NCBI RefSeq assembly: GCF_934309415.1
Contig: NZ_CAKRDI010000029.1
Location: forward strand, 1 to 37,835
Direction of reading: 5' to 3'
DNA length: 37,835 nt
Origin: an uncultured Mediterraneibacter sp.
Lineage (GTDB): Bacteria > Bacillota > Clostridia > Lachnospirales > Lachnospiraceae
This document shows, in pieces, positions 6,823-15,550 of the stretch (the first letter of the stretch is position 1; each line of letters begins with the position of its first letter). Below the pieces are notes generated by a model. The model searched no databases. It was not told where the DNA came from and saw only the letters and a program-made list of their open reading frames with translations. A program made the position numbers and the translations under genes.

Positions 6823-8592
6823 TTAAAAATTTCTCACCATCTGATCAATCTCTTCTTTCCCCAGCACTTTACACTGTTTTTCTCTGATTGCATACACTCT
6901 GTTACAAATATTCAATACGGTCGGACGATGTGTTGTTACAATACAGGTTCTCGGATAAGTGTCTGTCATAATATTTCTCAGAACTTTTCTCTCTGTAGCC
7001 ACATCCAGGGCAGAAGTAGCCTCATCCAACAGCAATAGTGGAGATTTTCTAAGCAACGCTCTTGCAATTGAAAGCCTCTGCGCCTGTCCTTCTGAGAAAC
7101 CACCGCCTCGTTCTTTTACAATAGAATTTATTCCCTCTGGAAGTTTCTCTACAAACTCCCATGCACAGGATAACTTCAGAGCTTCTATAATCTCTTCGTC
7201 TGTGGCATCCGGTTTCACATTTCTGAGATTTTCCGCTATTGTACCGGAAAACATTGTATTCCCCTGTGGTACATAAGAAAACAGTTTTCTTGTAGAAGGA
7301 GACATCCGAATCTTCCTGTCATGATCCTCTCCTGCGCATACCCATGCCTCTCCGTTCTGTGCACGAAGCAACGACAGGATTAAACGAAGCATCGTTGTCT
7401 TTCCCTCACCTGACGGACCAACCAGTGCCACAATCTCATGCGGATATGCTTCCAGGGATGCATGTTCAAATACATCTGTCCCCGTATGGTAGGTATAACT
7501 CAGATCCTGCATAACCAGACCAATTCCCTGATTTTTGTAATTCTTCTCAAACTGTTTTACTTCTTTATCCTGACTGTAATCCTCCTGCGGCATCTCCACA
7601 ATATCCATCAGACGTCCGGCTGAAATTGTCAGTGAAATAGCTGTTGGAATTAAACTGGTCAGTGAATTTACAGACGCTGTCAGTGTACTGGAAAGTGACA
7701 GAAACAGAGTCATTGTTCCATAACTGATCACACCACTCCATACACGGTAGATTCCCCATCCATAACAACTGTATGACACGATATAACCTATGATAGACAT
7801 CAGAATCGATGTTAAAATTGACATTTTCTGAAATTCCAGACGCATTCCGATATATTCTTTCTGTAGATTTCTTAATCTGTCAATATAAAAATGAATCAGG
7901 TCAAATGCCTTGATCGTCTGTATATTGGAAAATGTCTCCTGATTAAATCCATAAAGCTTTGCGTTCATTGCCGCACTGCGTTCATTATTCTTCCGCATTC
8001 TCCGCAACAACGGTCTGGATAACATCGCACTGAACGGAATTCCCAATAATGCAAAGACTGCAAATGTCGGATCATAATAGAGTACGACAGCAAGCGCGCT
8101 GATAAATTTAAACGTATATATAATAAGATTCGGAATCCAGTTTAAAATTCCACTCGATATATTTGATGCATCCGAACTCCATCTCGTCACAAGATCTCCT
8201 GTATGGTAGGTCGTCAATGACTCCCAGTCTGTTACAAGCATCTTGGCAAAAATATCATTCTTTATCTCTGTATCTACTTTCAGATTAATAAATGTAGATG
8301 CATATCCTGTTGCCTGAGACACTAAAAGACTTACCATTGCAAATACGATCATTGCGACAAATGTACTGATCAGTTTTCCTGTCTCATGACCGGTAATGAT
8401 ATCAACCAGATCTTTGGAGATCATACTCGATCCCAGTGCAAGCACTGAACTCATAATTCCCAGCACCGTATACAGCACCATCGCCTTCCAGTACCGTCTC
8501 GCATACTGATAGATCCATCTGGTCTGCGCCATCATCTTTTTCAGTGTTCCATCCTGAATCCGGGTCCAGACCAGTTTTATCTTACTTATCAT
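6823..8592 (-). CDS. ABC exporter, fused membrane and ATPase domains
   Basis: A 589-residue half-transporter of the exporter type. Residues about 1-330 hold six predicted membrane helices. The nucleotide-binding domain has Walker A GPSGEGKTT (392-400), a signature FSEGQ (499-503, instead of LSGGQ) and Walker B LLLLDEATSALD. It lacks an N-terminal C39 peptidase domain, so if it exports a leader-bearing peptide another protease must cut it; the S26-like protein at 10513 is a candidate. It lies 33 bp downstream of the Hpt gene on the same strand and convergent with the candidate precursor. The substrate is inferred from context. Confidence 0.9.
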   Translation of the reverse strand: MISKIKLVWTRIQDGTLKKMMAQTRWIYQYARRYWKAMVLYTVLGIMSSVLALGSSMISKDLVDIITGHETGKLISTFVAMIVFAMVSLLVSQATGYASTFINLKVDTEIKNDIFAKMLVTDWESLTTYHTGDLVTRWSSDASNISSGILNWIPNLIIYTFKFISALAVVLYYDPTFAVFALLGIPFSAMLSRPLLRRMRKNNERSAAMNAKLYGFNQETFSNIQTIKAFDLIHFYIDRLRNLQKEYIGMRLEFQKMSILTSILMSIIGYIVSYSCYGWGIYRVWSGVISYGTMTLFLSLSSTLTASVNSLTSLIPTAISLTISAGRLMDIVEMPQEDYSQDKEVKQFEKNYKNQGIGLVMQDLSYTYHTGTDVFEHASLEAYPHEIVALVGPSGEGKTTMLRLILSLLRAQNGEAWVCAGEDHDRKIRMSPSTRKLFSYVPQGNTMFSGTIAENLRNVKPDATDEEIIEALKLSCAWEFVEKLPEGINSIVKERGGGFSEGQAQRLSIARALLRKSPLLLLDEATSALDVATERKVLRNIMTDTYPRTCIVTTHRPTVLNICNRVYAIREKQCKVLGKEEIDQMVRNF

Positions 8593-8625
8593 AATTACAA
8601 TCTGTCCCCCTTTTTTCCTGACAGA

Positions 8626-8976
8626 TTATTCTGTTACTCCACGGATTGCATCCACTGTGATCTGATACTGTTCTTCTACTGCTTTGAACATCTCCTCAGT
8701 TCCTGTAGTATCTCTTCCGCGAAGCTGTTCTGTGATTTCCTCGCTGACTTTATAAAGATTGTCAAATCCAAGATTCAGGCAGACACCTTTTAAAGTGTGT
8801 GCAGCACGGAAAGCCTGCTCTCCCTCTCCTTTCTCCAGTCCTTCTTTCAGACTCTGAAAACTTGTATCATCTAAAAATTTTAATGCAAATCTCTTGATTA
8901 GTGCTTCACTTCCAAGTCTTCCGATCACACCGTTAAAATCTGCTCCCATCCGTTCATAACATTCTCTGATATTCAT
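8626..8976 (-). CDS. Histidine phosphotransfer (Hpt) domain protein
   Basis: A 116-residue, all-helical protein consisting of a single Hpt domain. The phospho-accepting histidine lies in AAHTLKGVCLNLGF, the classic motif, near residue 60. Such proteins relay phosphate between a hybrid sensor kinase and a receiver domain in the cytoplasm. No histidine kinase is in the window; the only receiver domain seen is in the GGDEF/HD-GYP protein at 1796-3838. It is cotranscribed with the ABC exporter (33-bp gap). The start follows AAAGGAAG. Whether it serves the exporter or merely sits beside it is unknown. Confidence 0.85.
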   Translation of the reverse strand: MNIRECYERMGADFNGVIGRLGSEALIKRFALKFLDDTSFQSLKEGLEKGEGEQAFRAAHTLKGVCLNLGFDNLYKVSEEITEQLRGRDTTGTEEMFKAVEEQYQITVDAIRGVTE

Positions 8977-9018
8977 TTGTTTTTCTTCCTTTTCTAATCT
9001 TTTTATTTTCTTCGTAAT

Positions 9019-9082
9019 TAGAGCGTGTCTGAAAAATCATTCCTGCAATCTACATGCCCCACTTTGCGGTATATTTTGTCTT
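9019..9082. repeat. Family A MITE half-copy
   Basis: From TA at 9019, about 62 bp are identical to the reverse complement of the right half of the copy at 74-237, up to TATATTTTGTCTT, after which the match ends abruptly. The near identity suggests recent spread. It lies in the 442-bp gene-free stretch 8977-9418. Confidence 0.8.
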
Positions 9083-9308
9083 GTCTTATAATGTCATCTT
9101 CTTTTATCCGGCTATTAACTACTGTCAGCCTATAGTGAAACTACTACGTTTTTGTTTTCAAATATCCTGTAAACTGAAGGAAACTGTCACTATCTTTCAT
9201 TTCCGACATAATTGTAGTATAGAATATCACCCATTGAATTTCAACGATTACTTATTTATTTCTTTATTATTTTTACGTACAAAACTCTATCCATTCTTTT
9301 TATGTTTG

Positions 9309-9317
9309 TGCTATACT
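9309..9317 (+). promoter_or_regulatory. Extended -10 promoter candidate of the Stealth gene
   Basis: TGCTATACT is a TG-N-TATACT extended -10 element about 100 bp before the Stealth start. The predicted leader contains a decayed family A fragment (9331-9380). Confidence 0.4.
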
Positions 9318-9330
9318 TGTTATAAATGTA

Positions 9331-9380
9331 CCAGAGTGTGTCATACATCTTACAGGAATCATTTTCAGGACATACTTTTG
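9331..9380. repeat. Decayed family A MITE fragment
   Basis: CCAGAGTGTGTCATACATCT and the following TTACAGGAATCATTTTCAGG resemble the left end of family A in inverse orientation, with many substitutions and an internal deletion. Its age contrasts with the near-identical half-copy at 9019. Confidence 0.5.
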
Positions 9381-9418
9381 TAATAATTGATTTTATTATT
9401 ATTAAGAAGAGGAATATT

Positions 9419-10447
9419 ATGCGTAACAACAGAGAACCTGCCACACTCGACTTTGTAATCACCTGGGTGGATGGTAATGATCCTGCATGGAGAAAAGAAA
9501 AAAGCGAATACAGCCGTTTACTTGGTCAGTCAACCACCGTAGATGACTGTGAAGAGCGTTACCGAGACTGGAACAATCTTCAATACTGGTTTCGCGGAAT
9601 AGAGAAATTTGCCCCGTGGGTACACAAGATTCATTTCGTCACATGGGGACATCTGCCCTCTTGGCTGAATCCTTATCATCCAAAGCTTCAGATCGTACGA
9701 CACACAGATTATATTCCACAGCAGTATTTACCAACCTTTAATTCTCACACAATTGAATGGAATCTGCACAGAATCAAAGGGATTTCCAGACGCTTTGTCT
9801 ATTTTAACGATGATATGTTTTTATTAAAACCACTTCATCCAGATGATTTTTTTATTGGAGATAAGCCAAAAGACATGCTTGCATTACAACCGGACGTGGC
9901 CAATATTGACAATGAAATAATGCCTTACATTTACCTGAATAATGCAATGTTTCTGGCTAAGTACTTTGATAAACGGGAAAATATGAAGAAACAGCCTGGA
10001 GCTTATTTTCATATCGGATATCCTGCCATGTATTTTTGTTATAATCTGATTGAACTGGCCTTTCCGAGATTTACCGGATTTTATACAGTTCACGGACCAT
10101 CACCATTAAAAACAGATACATTTAAAACACTCTGGGAGCTGGAACCTGAACTGTTGGATAAAGTATGCAGCCATACTTTCCGTCACAAAGAAGATGTGAA
10201 TCAGTATATATTACGTGAATATGAGAAATTAAAAGGAAATTTTATTCCTTCAAATGTGAAGAAACTTTGCGGCTATTACAATATTTCAGATGATAATCAG
10301 GCTCTGATTCAGGCAATCACAGGACAGCACTCCAAGATTCTCTGTCTGAATGACAGCAATCATAAGATTGATTTTGAGAAAGCCAAATCAGAAATCAATC
10401 ACGCTTTTGAACAGATTTTCCCTGAGAAATCATCTTTTGAACTTTAA
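9419..10447 (+). CDS. Stealth-family sugar-phosphate transferase
   Basis: A 342-residue Stealth protein. The conserved regions are clear: LDFVITWVDGNDPAW (CR1, near residue 10), YRDWNNLQYWFRGIEKFAPW (CR2) followed by VHKIHFVTWGHLP, FNSHTIEWNLHRI with FVYFNDDMF (CR3), and a later histidine-containing HGPSP segment. Known members transfer hexose-1-phosphate from a nucleotide sugar to capsule chains, and others are found beside peptide-modification genes. The start at 9419 follows AAGAAGAGG; the longer frame from 9326 lacks an RBS and runs through a repeat. Lying among PqqD, kinase and nucleotidyltransferase genes, it may attach a sugar phosphate to the island's product; that is inference. It could instead act in the nearby polysaccharide locus. 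Confidence 0.88.
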   Translation: MRNNREPATLDFVITWVDGNDPAWRKEKSEYSRLLGQSTTVDDCEERYRDWNNLQYWFRGIEKFAPWVHKIHFVTWGHLPSWLNPYHPKLQIVRHTDYIPQQYLPTFNSHTIEWNLHRIKGISRRFVYFNDDMFLLKPLHPDDFFIGDKPKDMLALQPDVANIDNEIMPYIYLNNAMFLAKYFDKRENMKKQPGAYFHIGYPAMYFCYNLIELAFPRFTGFYTVHGPSPLKTDTFKTLWELEPELLDKVCSHTFRHKEDVNQYILREYEKLKGNFIPSNVKKLCGYYNISDDNQALIQAITGQHSKILCLNDSNHKIDFEKAKSEINHAFEQIFPEKSSFEL

Positions 10448-10450
10448 ATC

Positions 10451-10499
10451 CTATATTAAAAATGCTTTCTGTAAAATGTATATTACAAGACACACTCTA
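10451..10499. repeat. Internally deleted family A MITE
   Basis: TATTAAAAATGCTTTCTGTA from the left end is joined after about 12 bases to AGACACACTCTA from the right end, making a remnant of about 50 bp. It fills most of the gap between the Stealth and S26-like genes. Confidence 0.65.
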
Positions 10500-10512
10500 A
10501 AATAGGTGCAAA

Positions 10513-10986
10513 ATGTTTTCAAACACTTTCTCGAAAGGAAACCTGACACAAATGTCTCAAATAATTGACCTTGAAAAATTATTAAAAGAAGAAAATATTA
10601 TTCGAATCAAACCACAGGGATACAGTATGTATCCCCTTTTTATCCCGGGACGTGATGAAGCATTGATCGAAGCTGTCACACCTTCTGAGCTGCGCAGAGG
10701 CGATGTGGCTCTTTACCGCCGTGACCAGGGAATCCTTGTCCTCCACCGAATCTGTCGGATCGATGCTTCCGGTTTCTATATGGTGGGGGACAATCAGTAT
10801 GAAATTGAAGGACCATTGCGTAAAGATCAGATAAGAGGGAAACTGATCGGCTTTATCCGAAACGGAAAGGAATTCTCTGTCCGCAATCCTTTCTATCGCC
10901 TGCTTTCTTCTCTCTGGCTGCTACTTCTTCCACTGCGCCCGATCTGTTTTAAAGTCAGTGCTGCTTTGAAGCATTTCTTGAAATGA
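10513..10986 (+). CDS. S26-type signal-peptidase-like protein
   Basis: A 157-residue protein with the signature of type I signal peptidases and S24/S26 relatives: PQGYSMYPLF with the nucleophile serine, GDVALYRR, a following VLHRI histidine and VGDNQYE. A Ser-His arrangement is typical of the SipW/archaeal branch, in place of the usual Ser-Lys pair. The only hydrophobic segment is near the C-terminus (residues about 125-145), so it may be a tail-anchored membrane protease. The start could be 10513 (AGGTG 4 nt before) or 10552 (AAAGGA 12 nt before, MSQIIDLEKLL). It may cut the leader of the protein at 6298, whose N-terminus contains VYA-A; this is inference. Confidence 0.8.
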   Translation: MFSNTFSKGNLTQMSQIIDLEKLLKEENIIRIKPQGYSMYPLFIPGRDEALIEAVTPSELRRGDVALYRRDQGILVLHRICRIDASGFYMVGDNQYEIEGPLRKDQIRGKLIGFIRNGKEFSVRNPFYRLLSSLWLLLLPLRPICFKVSAALKHFLK

Positions 10987-11015
10987 ATCAATTATGGGGA
11001 AATGTTGCATTTACA

Positions 11016-11110
11016 CCTGCTGAAAATGCTTTCTGTCAATAACTGTATGTCTCAAAATCTCCTGCAAAATGGACCATGCAGATTGCAGAAATGCTTTTTA
11101 TTCAAGCGCT
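11016..11110. repeat. Decayed family A MITE overlapping the end of the PqqD gene
   Basis: GAAAATGCTTTCTGTCAAT resembles the left end of family A, and GATTGCAGAAATGCTTTTTA followed by TTCAAGCGCTAAA resembles its right end. The middle is shortened. The stop codon of the PqqD-like gene (11098-11100) lies inside the right end. Confidence 0.55.
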
Positions 11111-11367
11111 AAATATCCTTTTTTAATCATATGCTGCAGAACTTCTGTCACATCCGTTCTGACAATGTCTTCATTTACCTGATATTCTTTCCCTACAAGC
11201 CGGATCATCTCTTCTGCATCCCTTACCTCTTCTGCATGCTCATAGATAAATCCTGCTGTTTCGCTCAATGTCACTATTTCGTTTACTTCCTCAGCTTTTT
11301 CCCCACAGGGGACCAGTACATACTCATCTGCAACTTGTCTTAATATATATCCTTCTGCTTTTTTCAT
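11098..11367 (-). CDS. Stand-alone PqqD-family peptide chaperone
   Basis: An 89-residue protein that is a single PqqD-like (RiPP recognition element) domain: MKKAEGYILRQVADEYVLVP, then EIVTLSETAGFIYEH and a helical tail with RTDVTEVLQHMIKKGYL. PqqD domains bind the leader of a precursor peptide and present it to modifying enzymes. It is the second PqqD-like domain in the island; the other is fused to the kinase. The start has AGAGG upstream. It is divergent from the nucleotidyltransferase gene, with a 112-bp shared promoter region. Its last codons fall in a repeat remnant, so the C-terminus may have been altered. Confidence 0.85.
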   Translation of the reverse strand: MKKAEGYILRQVADEYVLVPCGEKAEEVNEIVTLSETAGFIYEHAEEVRDAEEMIRLVGKEYQVNEDIVRTDVTEVLQHMIKKGYLALE

Positions 11368-11418
11368 TCACTTTTCCTCTTTTCTGATGAACTTTTCGTT
11401 TCTTTCCTTATTTATTCG

Positions 11419-11427
11419 TGATATACT
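11419..11427 (+). promoter_or_regulatory. Extended -10 promoter candidate of the nucleotidyltransferase gene
   Basis: TGATATACT is a TG-N-TATACT extended -10 element 52 bp before the ATG at 11480. It is the third TGnTATA(A/C)T box in this island. Confidence 0.4.
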
Positions 11428-11444
11428 CTTATTCGAATTAAAGT

Positions 11445-11467
11445 TTGTTGTCAACCTCTGACAACAA
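11445..11467 (+). promoter_or_regulatory. Hairpin directly before the ribosome binding site
   Basis: Perfect 9-bp arms TTGTTGTCA and TGACAACAA with a 5-nt loop end two bases before the GGGGGG Shine-Dalgarno run at 11469-11474. It could affect translation of the downstream gene. No ligand family is recognised. Confidence 0.4.
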
Positions 11468-11479
11468 TGGGGGGATATT

Positions 11480-12673
11480 ATGAAACAACTATATCAGTCT
11501 TATCTTCAGATTATAAGGGATGCCTGTACTTCCACTTTCTCGGATCTCTCACTCTCCACGGAGGATGAGCGGGAACTGGTCGCACTTGCACAGAGACATT
11601 TCACAGCATCATTTGTTCTTCCTTATATAAAAGATACCGGCTGCATCCAGAATCTGAAATTTCAGATTAAGCAAATGCTGCTCAATTACTATCAGATTGA
11701 ACAATTTACCAGAAAAATTATTCATCTGATGGATCAGCACAGCATTCCCTGCTACCTTCTCAAAGGAGTCGGCCTGTGTGCCTGTTATCCCATGCCAGAA
11801 GACCGGAAACTGGGCGATGTAGATCTCTATATCAACGATCCGCGAGCCCTGGAACAGGCAAAATCTGCTTTAAAACAGAATGGATTCATCCCTCTGGATG
11901 AGATAAGTGACCATCATCTCACTTACCAGTATACCTTTTCCAAAACCGGGCGCACTTGTCTGTTAGAACTGCATTTTCGTGTCATCGGATTTTATCAGTA
12001 TGATCCGGCCAATCGGGTGGTAGATCAGGTCTTCTCTCCTGAACATCTTCATCCTGAGACACTTACAGTCCGTGATTTTACAGTTCAGGTACTGCCTCCG
12101 ACCGAATGTGCTTTTTATCAGCTTCATCATATGTTGAAGCATTATCTTTACACAGGATTTGGAATCCGGCTTTTATGTGATTTTACCTTTTATCTCAACA
12201 TTCACTGCAGGGAAATCGATTTTTCACTGATCCACCGGTGGTGCCGCGACTCCAGAATTCTTCATTTTTATGAGATCGTCCTCTCCTGCTGTAAACGATA
12301 TCTTGGACTGGCACAATCCATTGATCCGGAAACAGAATATCCTGAGGCAGACTGTGAAGAATTCATCCTGAGAATTCTGGAAGAAAAAGATATGGGCACT
12401 GAAATTCCCGGAACACTGGTAGGCAGTGGTTCTTATCAGAAGGTGAACTTACTCACTTACTTCAAAGAAGGACATCTGCAGATGCACGTGCGTTTCCCAA
12501 AACTTGGTAAATACCCTCTGCTCTGGCCACTCCTCTGGGGCATTACACTCTTCTGTTTCCTGAAGAACACTTATTTTCTCAGACAGACTACTTTAAAAGA
12601 TACACTCAGTTCCTTTAAACAGACAAATGAAAAATCTCAGTTAATCCGCATTTTTGACAACAGTGATTCATAA
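11480..12673 (+). CDS. NTP_transf_5-type nucleotidyltransferase-like protein
   Basis: A 397-residue protein of the uncharacterised nucleotidyltransferase family seen in lasso-peptide and HPr-relative clusters. The core motif is YLLKGVGLCACYPMPEDRKL then GDVDLYIND, which gives the G-x-D-x-D pattern of nucleotidyltransferases. A second conserved segment is LLELHFRVIGF, followed by a helical region with HHMLKHYLYTGFGIRLLCDF. A C-terminal hydrophobic stretch (PLLWPLLWGITLFCFL) suggests membrane contact. The reaction is unknown; transfer of a nucleotide or phosphosugar unit to the island's product is a guess from context. The GGGGGG RBS is 5 nt before the ATG. A hairpin precedes the RBS and another spans the stop codon. 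Confidence 0.85.
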   Translation: MKQLYQSYLQIIRDACTSTFSDLSLSTEDERELVALAQRHFTASFVLPYIKDTGCIQNLKFQIKQMLLNYYQIEQFTRKIIHLMDQHSIPCYLLKGVGLCACYPMPEDRKLGDVDLYINDPRALEQAKSALKQNGFIPLDEISDHHLTYQYTFSKTGRTCLLELHFRVIGFYQYDPANRVVDQVFSPEHLHPETLTVRDFTVQVLPPTECAFYQLHHMLKHYLYTGFGIRLLCDFTFYLNIHCREIDFSLIHRWCRDSRILHFYEIVLSCCKRYLGLAQSIDPETEYPEADCEEFILRILEEKDMGTEIPGTLVGSGSYQKVNLLTYFKEGHLQMHVRFPKLGKYPLLWPLLWGITLFCFLKNTYFLRQTTLKDTLSSFKQTNEKSQLIRIFDNSDS

Positions 12674-12695
12674 ACATCCAGTCGCTGTTGTCAAA
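12653..12695 (+). terminator. Terminator-like hairpin spanning the stop codon
   Basis: Arms TTTGACAACAGTGA and TCGCTGTTGTCAAA pair over 14 positions with one G-T pair. There is no strong T tract, so it may stabilise the 3' end or end transcription weakly. It shares TGTTGTCAA with the hairpin before the same gene. Confidence 0.4.
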
Positions 12696-12776
12696 TCACT
12701 TTTCAGAATCTGAACCGTAGTAATTGCTGAATTCATTCGCAAGACATCCTCTGGCATTACAGCTGCTATCTCTCCT

Positions 12777-13856
12777 TTATTCTCTCATACCCGTATCTGA
12801 GAGTCGTTCATCGATCCGCCGCTCAATCAGCTGCTTTATTCCGATCGATAACAGCAGATAACAATGTCCGCACATTCCAAGAGAAAATCCACGGATCATA
12901 ACCACCCACAGGATCTGTGAAAGTTCCCGCAGTTTTTTATCTCGGATCAGCTCCCTGAAACTTTTCTTTGCGAACTCATCTTTCCCGTACTTTTTTAATA
13001 TTTTCCGCACAGCCCAGACAGAATCTTTATGCTCCGTGTATTCCATCTTGGCACTGAAAAAGGTTGCAAAAAAGAGAATATAATGTACCAGACGTCTGTA
13101 TTCTTCCTGTTCTGTTCCTCTCTTTTCCATCCAGTCACTTAATTCCCGTGCAATTCCAATCCAGCATTGATCCATTTCCGGATTATACTGATAGGATATG
13201 GACTGTAGATTTCTTCTGTAGACATATCCTCTTTTCCCTACAAAGGCATATCTTGCTCCACAAATATAGCATTGTAAATTAAAAAGTTTATCTTCTGCAT
13301 ATCCAAATTCTGAAAAGGAAAGCTGATTTTCCGTAATAAACTGTTTCCGGTAGATCTTCGCCCACACATAGGACAACGTACCTGTAGAAAAGAATCCTTT
13401 AAAGCGAAATTCTTCCGATCTTGGATTTAATTCTGAAAAACACTTATGCTCCATCGCCGGAAGCAGCTTTCCATCCCATAGACGTTCATAATTGCATACT
13501 GTAATATCAGAACCTACCTTTTCCGCCAGATCGATAAACTGCTCCATAATCGTCGGAACTGACAGATAATCATCTGCATCCAGAAACATGAGATATTTTC
13601 CCTGTGCCATCTCCATTCCCTGATTTCTTGCAGCTCCGGGACCTTTGTTCTCTCTTTGTATTACATGAATCATCGGATATTCCTGTTCATATTCTTCACA
13701 CAGCTCATAACTTCGATCTTTCGATTCACATTCTATAAGCAGAAGTTCCCAGTTTTTATACGTCTGAGAAAGCACACTTTCGATCATCTTCCTGATATAT
13801 CTTTCTGCATTATATACCGGTACGATTACTGACAGTTTGATTTTCTCATCATTCAT
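12777..13856 (-). CDS. Family 2 glycosyltransferase
   Basis: A 359-residue GT-A fold transferase. It begins KLSVIVPVYNAERYIRKMIE, carries ENKGPGAARNQGM and the metal-binding LDADDYL, and ends in a basic, hydrophobic tail that may sit on the membrane. The family adds a sugar from a nucleotide donor to a lipid-linked glycan in the cytoplasm. The start at 13856 follows GGAAGAG. It lies 26 bp downstream of the flippase gene and is likely cotranscribed with it. Donor and linkage cannot be told. Confidence 0.9.
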   Translation of the reverse strand: MNDEKIKLSVIVPVYNAERYIRKMIESVLSQTYKNWELLLIECESKDRSYELCEEYEQEYPMIHVIQRENKGPGAARNQGMEMAQGKYLMFLDADDYLSVPTIMEQFIDLAEKVGSDITVCNYERLWDGKLLPAMEHKCFSELNPRSEEFRFKGFFSTGTLSYVWAKIYRKQFITENQLSFSEFGYAEDKLFNLQCYICGARYAFVGKRGYVYRRNLQSISYQYNPEMDQCWIGIARELSDWMEKRGTEQEEYRRLVHYILFFATFFSAKMEYTEHKDSVWAVRKILKKYGKDEFAKKSFRELIRDKKLRELSQILWVVMIRGFSLGMCGHCYLLLSIGIKQLIERRIDERLSDTGMRE

Positions 13857-13882
13857 GTATCTCTTCCAGCTTCCTCCTATTT

Positions 13883-15439
13883 TTATTTTCCCAAAAATCT
13901 CTTTATTATACGACCAATAATCTTCTTTACCAGTTCAAAAAACGTTTTCCATTCCCCTGTCCTGCAATATATGATACAGAGCAGCATATTTGGAACGATC
14001 AGACAGATTACAAACCGCACGATCAGATTGAGTAATGGATTCCAGTGTGTCATTCTGCAACACAGATCTGTACAGCCCCACACAATTCCCATGGCCAGAA
14101 CAGTTGCTGCATATCTCGCAAAAAAGATCCACGGTGATTTCTCAAATCTGTGTTTATAAATAATATAAGGTTCTACCCATACAGATGTTAATACAGTACT
14201 GCAGAAAGTTCCCAGGAATACTCCTGCAACTCCAAATTTCATAACCAGCAGGATGGAAATGATCAGATTCAGTGCAGCCTCTACTACAGCTTTATAACGA
14301 TCATACCAGAACAGTCCCATCGATTCTTTAAATATAAGTACTGATTTTCTCATCCCATTAATAAAAAAATTAATGCAGAGAATCAATATAATTTCTCTTG
14401 AAAATAAATACTTTCTTCCAAATGCCAGTTCTACAAAAGGATTCAGCATCTCAAACAGACTGATCCCTGCAAAACCATACAGCCACTGCCCGATAAAAAA
14501 CAGCAGATTAAAGATATGATTTACTTTCTCTTTGTCTTCGGTTGCGCTGAGATTTCCCACACTGGCTGCCACACCCTGAAATACCTGATCCAGAATCTGA
14601 CGGATGGAACCAATCACCAGATAATAATTTGAATAGATTCCCGCACTTACAACTCCTACAAAGCTTGAAATCAACAGATTATCCGTGTTATTGACCACTA
14701 CATTTCCAAGCTTATGCATCAGCATCGCTTTTACATTTCTTACAATCTCCTGGCGTTCCTCTAACGGCAGTTTGTCCTTGCAGGATTCCTTCAGATACGG
14801 AAACAGTTTCTCCGCTTTTCTTGACATATTTATATTCGCGGAAATCGTACAGACTACAGCCGCTGACAAGAATAAAATAAAGTTTTTCGTTGTCAGAAGT
14901 ATGATAATCTGAAGCGTATCCTGAAGTACTAAAAATCCATTATGATTTAATACCGTAATATAATTCATCTGATGGGCATCCACCAGAGTTTTCTTATAGA
15001 TCAGTAGATACGACACCACTGAATTCGACAGATACAGCAGATAGATCAGAATCAGGTGATCCACATCCGGTCTGTTTTTCATCAGAACATCCAAAAAAGG
15101 AATCAGCAATAATCCGGCGGTCAGCACAAAACCGGCGGTCATTCTGTAAAATGACCGGAACATCCGCATTAAGATCTGCTGCTTCTTTATATCTTTTCTT
15201 GCAATTGGTCCATAAAGCGCGTAAGTGATCGCAGTTCCAACTCCAAGTTCTGATAAAGAAAGAATATTCAATATATCTGTAAACAATCCATTAATTCCAA
15301 CATATCCCTCACTCAGAGTTCTTGTAAATACAACTCTGGTAATGAATCCCATAAGAATGGCTGTTATCTGAGCTACGAAAGCCACGCTTGTATTCATAAC
15401 AGAATATTCGGTTCTTGTTCTCTGTTTCACTTTTTTCAC
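13883..15439 (-). CDS. Polysaccharide flippase (Wzx/MATE-like)
   Basis: A 518-residue membrane protein with about 12-14 predicted helices. Its N-terminal pattern (SVAFVAQITAILMGFITRVV, then GYVGINGLFTDILNILSLSE) is typical of oligosaccharide flippases of the polysaccharide-transport superfamily. It would move lipid-linked sugar units, or possibly teichoic-type units, across the membrane. The start given is GTG at 15439 with AAGAAGAG close upstream; GTG at 15430 is an alternative. It is divergent from the DUF4832 gene at 15551 and 26 bp before the GT2 gene. Since Pel export uses PelG, this flippase may serve a second polymer. Confidence 0.88.
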   Translation of the reverse strand: MKKVKQRTRTEYSVMNTSVAFVAQITAILMGFITRVVFTRTLSEGYVGINGLFTDILNILSLSELGVGTAITYALYGPIARKDIKKQQILMRMFRSFYRMTAGFVLTAGLLLIPFLDVLMKNRPDVDHLILIYLLYLSNSVVSYLLIYKKTLVDAHQMNYITVLNHNGFLVLQDTLQIIILLTTKNFILFLSAAVVCTISANINMSRKAEKLFPYLKESCKDKLPLEERQEIVRNVKAMLMHKLGNVVVNNTDNLLISSFVGVVSAGIYSNYYLVIGSIRQILDQVFQGVAASVGNLSATEDKEKVNHIFNLLFFIGQWLYGFAGISLFEMLNPFVELAFGRKYLFSREIILILCINFFINGMRKSVLIFKESMGLFWYDRYKAVVEAALNLIISILLVMKFGVAGVFLGTFCSTVLTSVWVEPYIIYKHRFEKSPWIFFARYAATVLAMGIVWGCTDLCCRMTHWNPLLNLIVRFVICLIVPNMLLCIIYCRTGEWKTFFELVKKIIGRIIKRFLGK

Positions 15440-15550
15440 ATCTCTTCTTACTTAAAATTCATAGATTTTCTTTTGTATCTGTGTTAGACTACATTATTAT
15501 AACGAATTACAAACTTATTGTATAGCAATATTTTCAAGGAAGTGTACTTC

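Noticed and set aside
9326..9418. Longer N-terminus for the Stealth protein
   Set aside because: The extra 31 residues run through a decayed MITE, lack an RBS and precede the conserved first motif by too much; ATG at 9419 has a good RBS.
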